NCBI GenBank assembly: GCA_963822435.1 | Contig: CAWGHN010000004.1 | Span: forward strand, 62,001-126,000 | Direction of reading: 5' to 3' | Origin: JAUYQR01 sp963822435 | GTDB lineage: Bacteria; Pseudomonadota; Alphaproteobacteria; Rhodobacterales; Rhodobacteraceae | DNA: 64,000 nucleotides | Part shown: positions 38,145 to 47,268 of the stretch, piece after piece | Numbering within the stretch: position 1 is the first letter of the stretch | Layout of the letters: each line of letters starts with the position of its first letter | The notes under the pieces: generated by a model | Database searches by the model: none | What the model was told of the DNA's origin: nothing | Seen by the model: the letters and a program-made list of their open reading frames with translations, nothing else | Made by a program: the position numbers and the translations under genes

Positions 38145-39215
38145 ATGAAGAAACTACTCGCACTTTCGACGGCGCTGACCGTCGTGGGCTTTGCCGCCCG
38201 TGCCGAGGTTGTGGTGATGTCGTGGGGCGGTGCCTACGGCGAAGCGCAGACCGAGGCGCATGTGAAGCCGTGGTCGGCAGCATCGGGCGTGGCCGCCACG
38301 ATGGTCGACAGCGACAACCCGGCCCCGGCCGTGAAGGCGATGGTCGAGGCGGGCAACGTCACGGTTGACGTGGCTTCGCTGGAGTATGCCGACGCGATCC
38401 GGCTTTGCGATGAAGGCATGCTGGAGCCGATCGACGTTGCGTCCTTGCCGGCTGGTGCCGATGGCACGCCTGCGGCGGACGATTTCCTTGCCGGCGCCGT
38501 GACTGAATGTGGCGTGTCGACGGACATCTGGTCGAACGTCTTTGCCTTTGACAGCAGCAAGATCACCGGCACCGTGCCGACCACCGCCGCCGACTTCTTC
38601 GACCTCGAGAAGTTCCCCGGCAAGCGTGGCTTGAAGAAAGGTGCCAAGGCGGTTCTGGAATTCGCGCTGATGGCAGACGGTGTGCCGGCCGCGGAAGTCT
38701 ACAACGTGCTGAACACCCCCGAAGGTGTGGACCGCGCCTTTGCCAAGCTGGACACCATCAAGTCGGACGTCGTCTGGTGGGAAGCCGGCGCACAGGCGCC
38801 GCAGCTTTTGGCTGATGGCGAGGTCACAATGACCACCGCCTACAACGGCCGGATCTTCGCGGCGGCGATCAACGAAGGCAAGCCCTTCCAGATCGTCTGG
38901 GACGGGCAGGTCTACGAGAACGAGATGTACGCCATTCCGAAGGGCGCACCGAACAAGGACGCGGCCCTTGAGTTCATCAAGTACGCGACCTCGACCGAAG
39001 GTCTGCGCGCGCAGGCCCAGCACATCTCTTACGGTCCGGCGCGCAAGTCCGCGCTGAAGGAAGAGCTGATCTTCAAGGACGGCAAGACCGTCATGGCACC
39101 GCACCTGCCGACCGCGCCCGAGAACATGGGCAACGCGCTGGAAACCTCGTCCGATTTCTGGGTCGACCATGACGCGGAACTGAACGAGCGCTTCCAGGCC
39201 TGGCTGGCGCAGTAA
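38145..39215 (+). CDS. Periplasmic binding protein of polyamine-type ABC transporter
   Basis: 356 residues. Signal peptide LLALSTALTVVGFAARAE, then VVVMSWGGAYGEAQ, a typical PotD/SBP_bac_8 start, with ECGVSTDIWSNVFAFD and EGKPFQIVWDGQVYENEMYAIPKG later. The conserved acidic and aromatic pocket (WWEAGAQAPQLL) fits a polyamine or opine-like ligand, though the true ligand is not determined. A hairpin after its stop probably lifts its expression above the permeases. Confidence 0.9.
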   Translation: MKKLLALSTALTVVGFAARAEVVVMSWGGAYGEAQTEAHVKPWSAASGVAATMVDSDNPAPAVKAMVEAGNVTVDVASLEYADAIRLCDEGMLEPIDVASLPAGADGTPAADDFLAGAVTECGVSTDIWSNVFAFDSSKITGTVPTTAADFFDLEKFPGKRGLKKGAKAVLEFALMADGVPAAEVYNVLNTPEGVDRAFAKLDTIKSDVVWWEAGAQAPQLLADGEVTMTTAYNGRIFAAAINEGKPFQIVWDGQVYENEMYAIPKGAPNKDAALEFIKYATSTEGLRAQAQHISYGPARKSALKEELIFKDGKTVMAPHLPTAPENMGNALETSSDFWVDHDAELNERFQAWLAQ

Positions 39216-39224
39216 GCCGTTTTT

Positions 39225-39262
39225 CCGGGCGCGGGGGGAGACCCTCGCGCCCGGTCCTTTTT
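39225..39262 (+). terminator. Attenuator hairpin after binding-protein gene
   Basis: CCGGGCGCGGGG...CCCTCGCGCCCGG, long stem followed by TCCTTTTTC, between binding protein and first permease. Partial termination here is common for periplasmic receptors. Confidence 0.75.
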
Positions 39263-39281
39263 CGTGAGAGACGAGGCAGGC

Positions 39282-40550
39282 ATGGCCGAGGCCACAGATC
39301 CGGTGACGCAGACGGCGTTGCTGACCACCGCTGACGGACGCCCCCTGAAAACGGCGCTGGCCGAGGCACAGGCCAAGGCGCGGCGGCGGGCGTTCCTTCT
39401 GGTGGTGCCGCTGATCCTGTTCGTGATCATGACCTTCCTCATTCCGATCGGCTACATGCTGAAACGGTCGTTCGAGCATGACGGCTTTGCGTCCTCGGCC
39501 CCGGCGATGGTGGCGTGGTTCGCGGCCAACCCGGATTTCGACCCGACCAATCCGCCCGAAGAGGCGTATGCCGCGCTGGTCAGCGATCTGGCGCGGATGC
39601 AGGTGGAAAAGACCACCGGGATGGCGGGCACCCGGATCAACTATTCCGTCCCCGGCACGATCAGCCTGTTCAAGGGCGGGGCGCGGGCGGCAAAAAATCT
39701 GACACCACCGTTCAAGGAGGCGCTGCTGGCCGTGGACGCGGAATGGGGCCGCCCGGCGCTGTGGCGCGGGATGCAATCGGCAAGCCATGTCTACACGGCG
39801 GAATTCTATCTTGTCGCGTCCGACCGCAAGCTGACCGATGACGGCTGGGCGCGGGGCGGCGACAAGGAGCGGATCTATCTTTACCTTTTCTTCAAGACCT
39901 TCCTGATTTCGGGAATCATCACCTTCCTCTGCCTGCTTCTGGCCTTCCCGGTGGCGCATCTGCTGGCGACGCTGCCAATGGCGAAATCGTCGCTGCTGAT
40001 GATCTTCGTGCTGCTGCCATTCTGGACCTCGCTTCTGGTGCGCACGACCTCGTGGATCGCGCTGTTGCAAGAGCAGGGCGTCGCGAACGACCTTCTGGTG
40101 GCGCTGGGGCTGATCACCGAGGAGGGCCGGTTGACGATGATGTACAACATGACCGGCACTATCGTTGCGATGACGCATGTGCTGCTGCCGTTCATGATCT
40201 TGCCCTTGTATTCGGTGATGAAGGTGATCCCGCCAAGCTATGCCCGCGCCGCGCGCAGCCTTGGCGCGACCTCGTGGACCACGTTCCGCCGGGTGTATCT
40301 GCCGCAGACGCTGCCCGGCATCGCGGCGGGGTCGCTGTTGGTCTTCATCCTTGCGGTCGGCTACTACATTACGCCTGCGCTGGTGGGCGGGGCGGATGGT
40401 CAGTTGATTTCCAACCTGATCAGTTTCCACATGTCGAAATCGAACTGGTCGCTGGCGGCGGCGATTGCGGCGATGCTGCTCGCGTCGATCCTGCTTTTGT
40501 ATTGGCTTTATGATTGTCTGGTCGGCATCGACCGGCTGAAGTTCGGCTGA
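39282..40550 (+). CDS. ABC transporter permease (PotB-like) with large periplasmic loop
   Basis: 422 residues. The first membrane helix (about 38-58, FLLVVPLILFVIMTFLIPIG) and the core of five helices from about residue 205 are separated by some 145 residues of soluble sequence. Ordinary PotB is about 290 residues with a short loop. The EAA loop is ARAARSLGATSWTTFRRVYLPQTLPG. ATG 39282 is chosen over a GTG at 39264. The next permease starts 10 bases after its stop. Confidence 0.92.
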   Translation: MAEATDPVTQTALLTTADGRPLKTALAEAQAKARRRAFLLVVPLILFVIMTFLIPIGYMLKRSFEHDGFASSAPAMVAWFAANPDFDPTNPPEEAYAALVSDLARMQVEKTTGMAGTRINYSVPGTISLFKGGARAAKNLTPPFKEALLAVDAEWGRPALWRGMQSASHVYTAEFYLVASDRKLTDDGWARGGDKERIYLYLFFKTFLISGIITFLCLLLAFPVAHLLATLPMAKSSLLMIFVLLPFWTSLLVRTTSWIALLQEQGVANDLLVALGLITEEGRLTMMYNMTGTIVAMTHVLLPFMILPLYSVMKVIPPSYARAARSLGATSWTTFRRVYLPQTLPGIAAGSLLVFILAVGYYITPALVGGADGQLISNLISFHMSKSNWSLAAAIAAMLLASILLLYWLYDCLVGIDRLKFG

Positions 40551-40560
40551 GGAGAACATC

Positions 40561-41532
40561 ATGGCCCTGCCGACCTATGCCTCGCCCTTGGAACGCATCT
40601 GGTATTACATCTACCTCGTGATCTGCGTGCTGGTTTTCCTGTTCCTGATCGCGCCGATCCTGATCGTGATCCCGCTGTCGTTCAACGCCGAGCCGTATTT
40701 CACCTTCACGCCAAAGATGCTGACCTTCGACCCCGAAGGCTACAGCTTGCGCTGGTATGACGCGCTTTTGACGCTGGGCCACCCGAACGCTGACGCGGTG
40801 CGCGACAGCGCGTGGTGGGCGACGGTCTGGGAACGCTCGACCTGGGTGCAGGCGGCGAAAAACTCGTTCTGGGTGGGGCTTTGGGCGACGGTGCTTGCAA
40901 CGACACTTGGCACCATCGCGGCGCTGGGTCTTAGCCGCCCGGAGATGCCGTACCGGCGGCTGATCATGGCGCTGATGATCAGCCCGATGATCGTGCCGAT
41001 CATCATCATCGCGGTAGGGATGAGCTTTTTCTACGCCAAGGCCTGCGTCGCACCGGACAGCGCGTGGTTTTCGGTGTTTGGCATGTTCCTGAGCGAGAAG
41101 GGCTGTCTGGCGAACTCGCACCTCGGGGTGATCGTGGCGCATGCGGTGCTGGGTATTCCCTTCGTCATCATCACGGTGACGGCGACCTTGTCGGGGTTCG
41201 ACCAGTCGCTGATCCGGGCGGCCCATTCGCTGGGGGCGAACCCGCGCACGACGTTCTTCAAGGTGATCATGCCGTTGATCCTGCCGGGGGTGATTTCGGG
41301 GGCGCTGTTTGCCTTTGTGACCTCGTTCGACGAGGTGGTGGCGGTGCTGTTCATCGCGGGCCCCGATCAGCAGACCATTCCGCGGCAGATGTTCAACGGC
41401 ATCCGCGAGGCGATTTCGCCGGCGATCCTGGCGGTGGCGACGATCCTTGTGGTGATCTCGGTAATGCTGTTGGCGACGGTGGAACTGCTGCGTCGGCGGT
41501 CGGACCGGTTGCGCGGTGTGACCGGGCGCTGA
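40561..41532 (+). CDS. ABC transporter permease (PotC-like)
   Basis: 323 residues. Helix 1 near residues 15-40, a periplasmic segment of about 50 residues, then five helices; EAA loop RAAHSLGANPRTTFFKVIMPLILPG. GGAGAAC lies 5 bases before the start. Completes the importer with the preceding genes. The C-terminus (LLRRRSDRLRG) is basic and cytoplasmic. Convergent with the AEC transporter, 4 bases apart. Confidence 0.92.
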   Translation: MALPTYASPLERIWYYIYLVICVLVFLFLIAPILIVIPLSFNAEPYFTFTPKMLTFDPEGYSLRWYDALLTLGHPNADAVRDSAWWATVWERSTWVQAAKNSFWVGLWATVLATTLGTIAALGLSRPEMPYRRLIMALMISPMIVPIIIIAVGMSFFYAKACVAPDSAWFSVFGMFLSEKGCLANSHLGVIVAHAVLGIPFVIITVTATLSGFDQSLIRAAHSLGANPRTTFFKVIMPLILPGVISGALFAFVTSFDEVVAVLFIAGPDQQTIPRQMFNGIREAISPAILAVATILVVISVMLLATVELLRRRSDRLRGVTGR

Positions 41533-41536
41533 GGCG

Positions 41537-42475
41537 TCAGGGCAGGATCTGCAGCCAGAACCATGTGGTCACGATGCTGAGGCCGGTGGCCATCAGCACG
41601 GTCGATGCGGCAACCCGCTTGGCCACGCCGTAGAGGTTGGCAAAGACATAGGCGTTGACGCCCGGTGCCATCGCGGCGGTGATCACGGCGGAGCGTAGCG
41701 CGGGCGTGTCGAGGTGGAACACTTGGGTGCCGAGCGTCCAGGTGATTGCCGGGTGCAGGATCAGCGAGATGGCTGACAGCGTGGCGATGGCCCGCATGTC
41801 GCCTTCGGGTTTGTAGCGGTAAAGGACGCCACCAAGGCCGAACAGTGCTGCGGGCAGGGCGGCGCGGATCACCATGTCGATCGCCGACCACGCGATGGCG
41901 GGCAAGGGCAGGCCGGAAAGGTTGACCGCAAAGCCGCAGAGGATGCCGATCACAAGGGGTTGCGACAGGATCGCGCGGACGACCTGCCGCGCGAGGGCGA
42001 GGGCCGAAAGGCCAAGGCCGCGCGAGCGCGCCAGTTCCATGCAGGTGATGCCGAAGGCGTAGAACACCGGGGCATGGACCGAGATGATCGCGAAGTTGCC
42101 GGTCAGGGCACCGGTGCCGTACGCGCGTTCGGTGATCGGCACGCCGAGGAGGAGCGAGTTGGAAAAGAGGCCGACGAAGCCGAAGGCGATGCTGTCGGTC
42201 AAGGGGCGGTCGAAGATCAGACGTGCCGCGGCGAAGCCAGCGCCAAAGCCCGACAGCGCGCCGATGTAGAACGAGAGCATCAGACCCGCGTCGTAAGCCT
42301 GGCCGAGATCGAGCCGGGCGATGGAGGCAAAGAGAAGAAGGGGTAGCGCGAAGCCTTGCGCGAAGTGCATCACGCCGTCGACCGAGGTGTCCGTGAAGCC
42401 AAGCCAGCGGGCGGCGACGTAGCCGAAGCCGATCACGATGAAGACCGGGAGGATGACATCGAGAAGCGCGCTCAT
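41537..42475 (-). CDS. AEC family transporter (auxin-efflux-carrier type)
   Basis: 312 residues with about ten hydrophobic helices in the 5+5 arrangement of the AEC/BART superfamily: DVILPVFIVIGFGYVAARWL at the start, LFSNSLLLGVPI with the unwound NS motif, and APGVNAYVFANLYG in the second repeat. Members export or import organic acids or amino-acid derivatives; substrate unknown. Convergent with the polyamine-type importer. Confidence 0.88.
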   Translation of the reverse strand: MSALLDVILPVFIVIGFGYVAARWLGFTDTSVDGVMHFAQGFALPLLLFASIARLDLGQAYDAGLMLSFYIGALSGFGAGFAAARLIFDRPLTDSIAFGFVGLFSNSLLLGVPITERAYGTGALTGNFAIISVHAPVFYAFGITCMELARSRGLGLSALALARQVVRAILSQPLVIGILCGFAVNLSGLPLPAIAWSAIDMVIRAALPAALFGLGGVLYRYKPEGDMRAIATLSAISLILHPAITWTLGTQVFHLDTPALRSAVITAAMAPGVNAYVFANLYGVAKRVAASTVLMATGLSIVTTWFWLQILP

Positions 42476-42487
42476 CTTGGCCGACGA

Positions 42488-42508
42488 CCGGGGGTTTCAC
42501 ACCCCCGG
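42488..42508. terminator. Hairpin between MBL gene and AEC gene
   Basis: CCGGGGG-TTTCACA-CCCCCGG, followed on the plus strand by GACCCCCGTGGGATATTTTTGC. Lies in the 72-base gap between the MBL stop and the AEC start on the minus strand. The hairpin plus ATATTTTTGCA is a motif I associate with intergenic ends in Rhodobacteraceae, by memory only. Confidence 0.5.
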
Positions 42509-42547
42509 ACCCCCGTGGGATATTTTTGCAAAGAGGAAGGGCGGCGG

Positions 42548-43366
42548 TCAGGGCTGGTTGTCATAGGCGACGACCAGTCCGTCATAGGCGGGGGTGATGT
42601 GGGGCGGGAGTTCGGCGGCGAGGGTCGCGTAGTCGAGGTCGTTGTGCATGTTCGTGAGGACCGCGCGCCCGGGCCTGGCGCGGGCGATCCACTCCAGGGT
42701 GAGCGCGAGGTGGGCGTGGGTCGGGTGCGGCTTGCGGCGAAGCGCGTCGACCACCCAGCAGTCGAGCCCGTCGAGATGGGGCCAGCTATCCGCCGGGATG
42801 TCGACCGCGTCAGGCAGGTAGGCGAGGGGGCCGATGCGAAAGCCCAAGGCATCCATCGAACCGTGTTCGGCGCGGAACGGGGTGAGAGTGACGGGCCCGC
42901 CAGCGGCGGTGACGGTGACCGGGCCATTGAGGGTATGGAGATCGAGGATCGGCGGGTAGGGCGAGCCTTCGGGCTGGATGAAGGCGTAACCGAAGCGCGA
43001 CAGGAGCGCCTCTTGCGTCGGGCCGTCGGCCCAGACGGCGAGGCGTTGGCGGGTATTGAAGACGATCTGGCGCAGGTCGTCGATGCCATGCATGTGGTCG
43101 GCGTGGGAGTGGGTGTAGACCACCGCATCCAAGCTGCCGACGCCGGCGTCCAGAAGCTGGTCGCGCATGTCGGGTGAGGTGTCGATCAGAACGCGGGTGG
43201 TGCCGGCCTCGGTCTGGCGTTCGACCAGCATGGAGCAGCGACGGCGGCGGTTCTTGGGGTTTGTCGGGTCGCAGTCGCCCCAGTCACCGAGGTTGTCCGG
43301 GCCGCCAAGGCGGGGAACGCCGCCCGAGGAGCCGCATCCGAGGATGGTGAAGCGCAGGGTGGCCAT
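42548..43366 (-). CDS. MBL-fold metallo-hydrolase (PhnP-like)
   Basis: 272 residues. Metallo-beta-lactamase core: GCGSSGGVPRLGG near the N-terminus, the zinc motif THSHADHMHGIDD at about residue 80, and late histidines in NMHNDLDY. The GCGSSGGVPR pattern with a CDP-x-NPKNRRRR segment is typical of PhnP-like phosphodiesterases. Its start overlaps the tatD stop (ATGA), in the conserved holB-tatD-MBL order. Physiological substrate unknown. Confidence 0.87.
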   Translation of the reverse strand: MATLRFTILGCGSSGGVPRLGGPDNLGDWGDCDPTNPKNRRRRCSMLVERQTEAGTTRVLIDTSPDMRDQLLDAGVGSLDAVVYTHSHADHMHGIDDLRQIVFNTRQRLAVWADGPTQEALLSRFGYAFIQPEGSPYPPILDLHTLNGPVTVTAAGGPVTLTPFRAEHGSMDALGFRIGPLAYLPDAVDIPADSWPHLDGLDCWVVDALRRKPHPTHAHLALTLEWIARARPGRAVLTNMHNDLDYATLAAELPPHITPAYDGLVVAYDNQP

Positions 43367-44166
43367 CAGGCGGGCCTCGCTTTCGTGAAAAGCCGGTCGA
43401 AGTTGGCGGTGGTGGCGGCGGCAAAGTCTGCTTGGGAAATATGAAAGACCTGCGCGCCGGCCTTGGCGGTAAAGGCGGTGTAGGCCGGTTCGTTGCGCCG
43501 TCCGCGGTGTGGCGGCGGGGCGAGGTAGGGGCTGTCGGTCTCCAGCAGGATGCGGTCGATGGGCGCGCGGGCGAAGATGTCGCGCAAGGGCTGGCTTTTG
43601 GGGAAGGCGGCGATGCCGGACATCGACAGGTAAAAGCCGAGGTCAAGTGCGGTTTCGGCCAGCGCGGCGCCAGAGGAAAAGCAGTGCATGACGCAGCCGT
43701 AGGGCTTGGTGCGGAAGCCTTCGGTCAGAATGCGGGCCATGTCGTCATCGGCGTCGCGGGCGTGGATGATGAGCGGCAGGCCGGTTTCCTGCGCGGCTTC
43801 GATGTGGATGCGCAGCGAGGTCTGCTGAATGGCCTTGCTGTCGGCGGTGTAATGGTAATCGAGCCCGGTTTCGCCGATGCCGACCATTTTCGGATGCTGC
43901 GCCAGGGCGATCAACTGGTCGAGCGTGGCGAGGGGTTCTTCGGCGGCACTCATCGGGTGGGTTCCGGCGGCGTAGTAGACCTGTGGGTAGGCCTCGGCGA
44001 TGGCGCGGACCTGCGGTTCGTTCCGGAGCCGGGTGCAGATCGTGACCATCCGGGTGACGCCGGCGGCGGTGGCGCGGGCGATGACCTCGGGGAGTTCCTC
44101 GGCAAAGTCGGGGAAGTCGAGATGGCAGTGGCTGTCCACTAGGTCGGGGGGCAATTCGGGGGGCAT
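43366..44166 (-). CDS. TatD family metal-dependent deoxyribonuclease
   Basis: 266 residues from ATG 44166; GTG at 44175 is also possible and would overlap holB. Amidohydrolase-type barrel: DSHCHLDFPDF, GTHPMSA, GIGETGLDYHY, IIHARDADDDM, MHCFSSG, LLETDSPYLAPPPHRG. TatD proteins are 3'-5' exonucleases acting in DNA repair and quality control. Coupled to holB upstream and MBL downstream. Confidence 0.93.
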   Translation of the reverse strand: MPPELPPDLVDSHCHLDFPDFAEELPEVIARATAAGVTRMVTICTRLRNEPQVRAIAEAYPQVYYAAGTHPMSAAEEPLATLDQLIALAQHPKMVGIGETGLDYHYTADSKAIQQTSLRIHIEAAQETGLPLIIHARDADDDMARILTEGFRTKPYGCVMHCFSSGAALAETALDLGFYLSMSGIAAFPKSQPLRDIFARAPIDRILLETDSPYLAPPPHRGRRNEPAYTAFTAKAGAQVFHISQADFAAATTANFDRLFTKARPA

Positions 44167-44171
44167 CGGGG

Positions 44172-45302
44172 TCACCTTGAGGCGAGGGTGCCCGCCGTCT
44201 CGTCGATCTGGAGGAGCATATCCATGAGAAGGGCGGCAGGGTCAAGGTTGACCGCCTTGCCGCGGCGGGCACGGGCGGAGAGGTGTTGGGCGAGGTCGGC
44301 CCACTGTCGCGCGGCGGCGGGGGTGGGGGAGAGGCGGGCGAGAAGCTGAGCCTCGTTCGGGGCGGCTTCGTGCGGGGTCTGATGGAGGGTGCCGGTGCGG
44401 GCAAGGCGGGCGAGGAAGAGGTCGATCAGGGTGACGAGAAGGTCGAAGGTTTCGGCGGCCCCCCGGGCACCGGCGATGTCAGCCAGCGCGAGGGCTTGCG
44501 GGCGGTCGAGGCGGGGGAGGGTGGCGAAGAGCCGGATGAGGGCGGTGTAAAGCTTGAGGCCCTCGAGGTTGGTGAGGCGGAAGGCTTCGCCCACGGAGCC
44601 TGCGGACAGTTCGGCGAGGGCCTGGGTATCTGCGGGCGCGACGGAGCCGCCAGCGGCGGTAAGGGCCGCGGCGAGGTCGTCGGGGCCGAGGGGGGCGAGG
44701 CGCAGTTCGCGGCAGCGCGAGCGGATGGTGGGCAGCAGGCGCGCGGGTTGGTGCGCGATGAGGAGGAGGGTGACGCGGGCGGGGGGTTCTTCGAGAAGTT
44801 TCAGGAGCGCGTTGGCGGCGGCGGTGTTCAACTCATCAAGGCTGTCGATGATGGCGACGCGGCGACCGCCGTCGGCGGCGGAGAGGGCGAAGAAGGATTT
44901 CATCTTGCGCACCTCGTCGACCGAGATGACCTGGGAGAGGGCGGTTTCCTTTTCGTTGGGACCGCGGCGGAGGAGGAAGAGGCGGGGTTCGGCAAGCTGG
45001 AGGAGGCGGCGTGCGACGGGGTTCGCGGGGTCGATGTCGAGCGTGGTGGGCGGCGGCGGGGCAAACATGCCGCCGTCATCGTCGGGGGTGGCGAGGAGGA
45101 AGCGGGCGATGCGCCAGGCGAGGGTGGCCTTGCCGGTGCCTTTGGGGCCGGTGAGCATCCAGGCGTGGTGGAGGCGGCCGGTGGTGAAGGCGGACAGCAC
45201 CTCGGCCTCGGCGGCGGCGTGGCCGTAAAGATGCGCGGTTTCCCTTGGGTGGGGGGCACCTTCGATACGGTCGGGATCGGGGAGGGGGTCGGTGGCGGCC
45301 AT
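44172..45302 (-). CDS. holB: DNA polymerase III delta' subunit
   Basis: 376 residues. AAA+ clamp-loader subunit: LYGHAAAEAEVLSAF, P loop TGPKGTGKATLAWRIA, sensor region DSLDELNTAAANALLKLLEEPP, and SRCRELRLAPL. The zinc-binding cysteines seen in many DnaX/HolB proteins are absent, as in other delta' proteins of this lineage. Usually follows tmk directly; here tmk is 2.1 kb upstream because a kinase gene and a repeat lie between. Confidence 0.93.
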   Translation of the reverse strand: MAATDPLPDPDRIEGAPHPRETAHLYGHAAAEAEVLSAFTTGRLHHAWMLTGPKGTGKATLAWRIARFLLATPDDDGGMFAPPPPTTLDIDPANPVARRLLQLAEPRLFLLRRGPNEKETALSQVISVDEVRKMKSFFALSAADGGRRVAIIDSLDELNTAAANALLKLLEEPPARVTLLLIAHQPARLLPTIRSRCRELRLAPLGPDDLAAALTAAGGSVAPADTQALAELSAGSVGEAFRLTNLEGLKLYTALIRLFATLPRLDRPQALALADIAGARGAAETFDLLVTLIDLFLARLARTGTLHQTPHEAAPNEAQLLARLSPTPAAARQWADLAQHLSARARRGKAVNLDPAALLMDMLLQIDETAGTLASR

Positions 45303-45360
45303 GCGGGGGAGATTGCACGGCGAGGGTGGCGGGGGGAAGGGGGGTTTTGTGGGCAGGTGG

Positions 45361-45433
45361 CTGTCCCACGGTGGGACAGGGACGGGAATTATCGCAAATC
45401 AATGGGTTGGGAGTGGCGTTAGGGAATTGTTAA
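45361..45433. repeat. Palindrome-led ~73-bp repeated intergenic element, copy 2
   Basis: CTGTCCCACGGTGGGACAG palindrome, then ATCAATGG at 45398 and TTGTTAA at 45427, matching copy 1 near 18.0 kb in order and spacing. Read toward holB on the minus strand it lies 59 to 131 bases upstream of the holB start. Confidence 0.7.
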
Positions 45434-45605
45434 GGGTGTTGAGAGGCTAGGTGGCCGGTGCGTTTGGAGCGCGGCGGGAGGCGTGCGGGGCGACGCCGGG
45501 AGGCGACGCCTGGGGAACGGCGGGGAACGGCGGTCCTGGCGGTGAAAGAGGCGGATGCCGCTGAGGAAGAGCAAGGCGCGCGGCGGATCGCGCGCTGCGC
45601 GACAC

Positions 45606-45716
45606 GCGGCGAGAGGGGGCTGCGGCGAGAGGGGGCTGCGGCGAGTGGAGGCCAGCGGCGAGGGGGGCTGCGGCGAGAGGGGCTGGCGGCGAGGGGGGCT
45701 GCGGCGAGAGGGGGCG
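45606..45716. repeat. Short tandem repeat, about seven units of 15-16 bp
   Basis: Unit consensus GCGGCGAGAGGGGGCT, with variants such as GCGGCGAGTGGAGGCC and GCGGCGAGGGGGGCT. Strong purine asymmetry (G/A on plus strand). Not CRISPR: no spacers. Confidence 0.85.
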
Positions 45717-45822
45717 GCGCGTGGGTTGTTGTGGCAAGCGGGATGCTGGCGCGGGGGTGAGACGAGGGTGAGATGGGGGGGGACGGGAGTGGCAGGGTCC
45801 GCGCCGTTGCTGCAGGCCGCGG

Positions 45823-47268
45823 TCAGTGGTGGATGGTGTCGAGCGGGCAGGTAAAGCGCCAGATGAAGCCGGCGGGCAAGAAGTCTGTGGTGACGCGGCC
45901 TCCGGTGCTTTCCTCGGTCATTCTGGTGGTGACGGTGGTGCCAAAGCCCTGCCGTGCAGGATGTGCCATATCGGGACCGTCGCTTTCCTGCCAGACAAGG
46001 TGGAATGTCGGTTCGCCGCCACTGGTGCCGCCGGTGCCGCCGTCTGCGATTGACCATGTCACGGCGACGTGGCCCGTCGCGTTGGAGAGCGCGCCGTATT
46101 TCACGCAATTGGTTGCAAGCTCGTGAAAGGCCATGCCAAGCGCCTTGGTCGCGACCACGCCAAGCGCCACCGGCGGGCCGTGGGTGATGATGCGCCGGGC
46201 CGAGGGGCCATCGAAGGGGGCAAGCTGGGTCTTCAGAAGATCGGCGAGTGACGCGCTGTGCCATTTGTTGCGCACCAAAAGGTCGTGCGACGCGGCCAGA
46301 GCGCGCACCCGTTCACAAAAGCGCAGCAGGAAATCGTCGGTCGCGCGATTGGGCGCGCCCTTGGGGCCGGACGTGGCGCTGAGCCGGGCGATGGCCTGCA
46401 CGATGCCAAGGGTGTTCTTCGAGCGGTGGTTGATCTCTTCCACCATCAGGCGGGACTGTTCTTCATCGCGTTTGCGGTCGGTGATGTCGTTGAACAGGAT
46501 CGCGACGTGGCTATCCTTGGGGTCGTCAAAGGGAAAGGCGTAGACATCGAACCACCGGCCAAGAAGGTGGGAATGGTTTTCAAAGCGGGTCGGCTGGCCG
46601 GTTCGGGCGACCAGACCGTAGGTTTCAAACCAGTGATCTTCGAGCCCCGGTGCGGCGCTGCGCAGCCACGCGTTCAGGATGTTTTCGGGCAGGCCGGTCT
46701 TGGCGTAGAACGCCGGGTTCGCCTCGATCACCCGGTAGTCGATGCGGCCACCGGGGGGGGCATCGCGCACTTCGACAATGCAGAAGCCTTCGTCGATGGC
46801 ATCGAACAGCGTGCGGTAGCGCCGTTCGCCCGCGCGAAGAACGCCTTCGGATGGCGGGATCTGATGCGCCTCGCTGGTGATATCAAGGTTGATGCCGCGG
46901 ATCAGGCTGATCTGGCCGGTGGCGGTGCGCTGGATCGTGCCGCGGTCAAGAATGACGCGCACCAGACCGTCAGGCCGCGTGATGCGGAAGCTGTGGCTGT
47001 AGCTGGCCTCGGACGATTCGGTGAGGGCGTAGGAGTAAGCCTCCACCCTTGCGCGGTCATCGGGGTGGATAAGTTGGAAGACTTCGGCCGGTGAGGCGGG
47101 CGTGGCATCGACGCCGTAGAGGTGCCGTTGTTCGGTTGACCAAAGAAGCAGGTTCAGGTCGGCGCGAAATTCGTAAGTTCCGATCTGTGCGCCCCGGACG
47201 AGGTCGAAGATCGGGGATGCAGTCGACGTGTCTGCTGCCATGCCTGAGCGCCCCACGCCTTCTGTCAT
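45823..47268 (-). CDS. PAS-domain sensor histidine kinase, HWE family
   Basis: 481 residues, no membrane helix, so a soluble sensor. Two PAS-type regions (about 25-130 and 145-265; the first lacks the LOV cysteine motif GRNCRFLQ) precede an HWE/HisKA_2 kinase: phospho-acceptor His about 281 in EEINHRSKNTLGIVQAIARL, N box FHELATNCVKYGALS, G box QGFGTTVTTRM. No response regulator lies adjacent. It splits the usual tmk-holB pair, which suggests later insertion. The second ATG (47241) is an alternative start. Confidence 0.87.
   Translation of the reverse strand: MTEGVGRSGMAADTSTASPIFDLVRGAQIGTYEFRADLNLLLWSTEQRHLYGVDATPASPAEVFQLIHPDDRARVEAYSYALTESSEASYSHSFRITRPDGLVRVILDRGTIQRTATGQISLIRGINLDITSEAHQIPPSEGVLRAGERRYRTLFDAIDEGFCIVEVRDAPPGGRIDYRVIEANPAFYAKTGLPENILNAWLRSAAPGLEDHWFETYGLVARTGQPTRFENHSHLLGRWFDVYAFPFDDPKDSHVAILFNDITDRKRDEEQSRLMVEEINHRSKNTLGIVQAIARLSATSGPKGAPNRATDDFLLRFCERVRALAASHDLLVRNKWHSASLADLLKTQLAPFDGPSARRIITHGPPVALGVVATKALGMAFHELATNCVKYGALSNATGHVAVTWSIADGGTGGTSGGEPTFHLVWQESDGPDMAHPARQGFGTTVTTRMTEESTGGRVTTDFLPAGFIWRFTCPLDTIHH

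Larger units (their letters stand above)
45303..45822. other. 520-bp non-coding gap holding repeated element and tandem repeat
   Basis: No credible gene. From the holB side it holds the 73-bp palindrome-led element (45361-45433), a G/C-rich stretch with GGCGACGCC repeats, and an array of GCGGCGAGAGGGGGCT-like units (45606-45716). All short open frames here are compositional artefacts of the purine-rich repeat. Confidence 0.7.

Noticed and set aside
38154..40562. 802-codon minus-strand frame opposite the polyamine-type transporter
   Set aside because: Antisense artefact of high GC3; spans two real genes and a terminator.
45606..45716. Repeat array as a CRISPR
   Set aside because: Units are contiguous, G-rich, and have no spacers or cas genes.
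45458..45854. Arg/Gly-rich open frames across the tandem repeat
   Set aside because: Produced by the purine-rich repeat itself; no ribosome site and no family resemblance.
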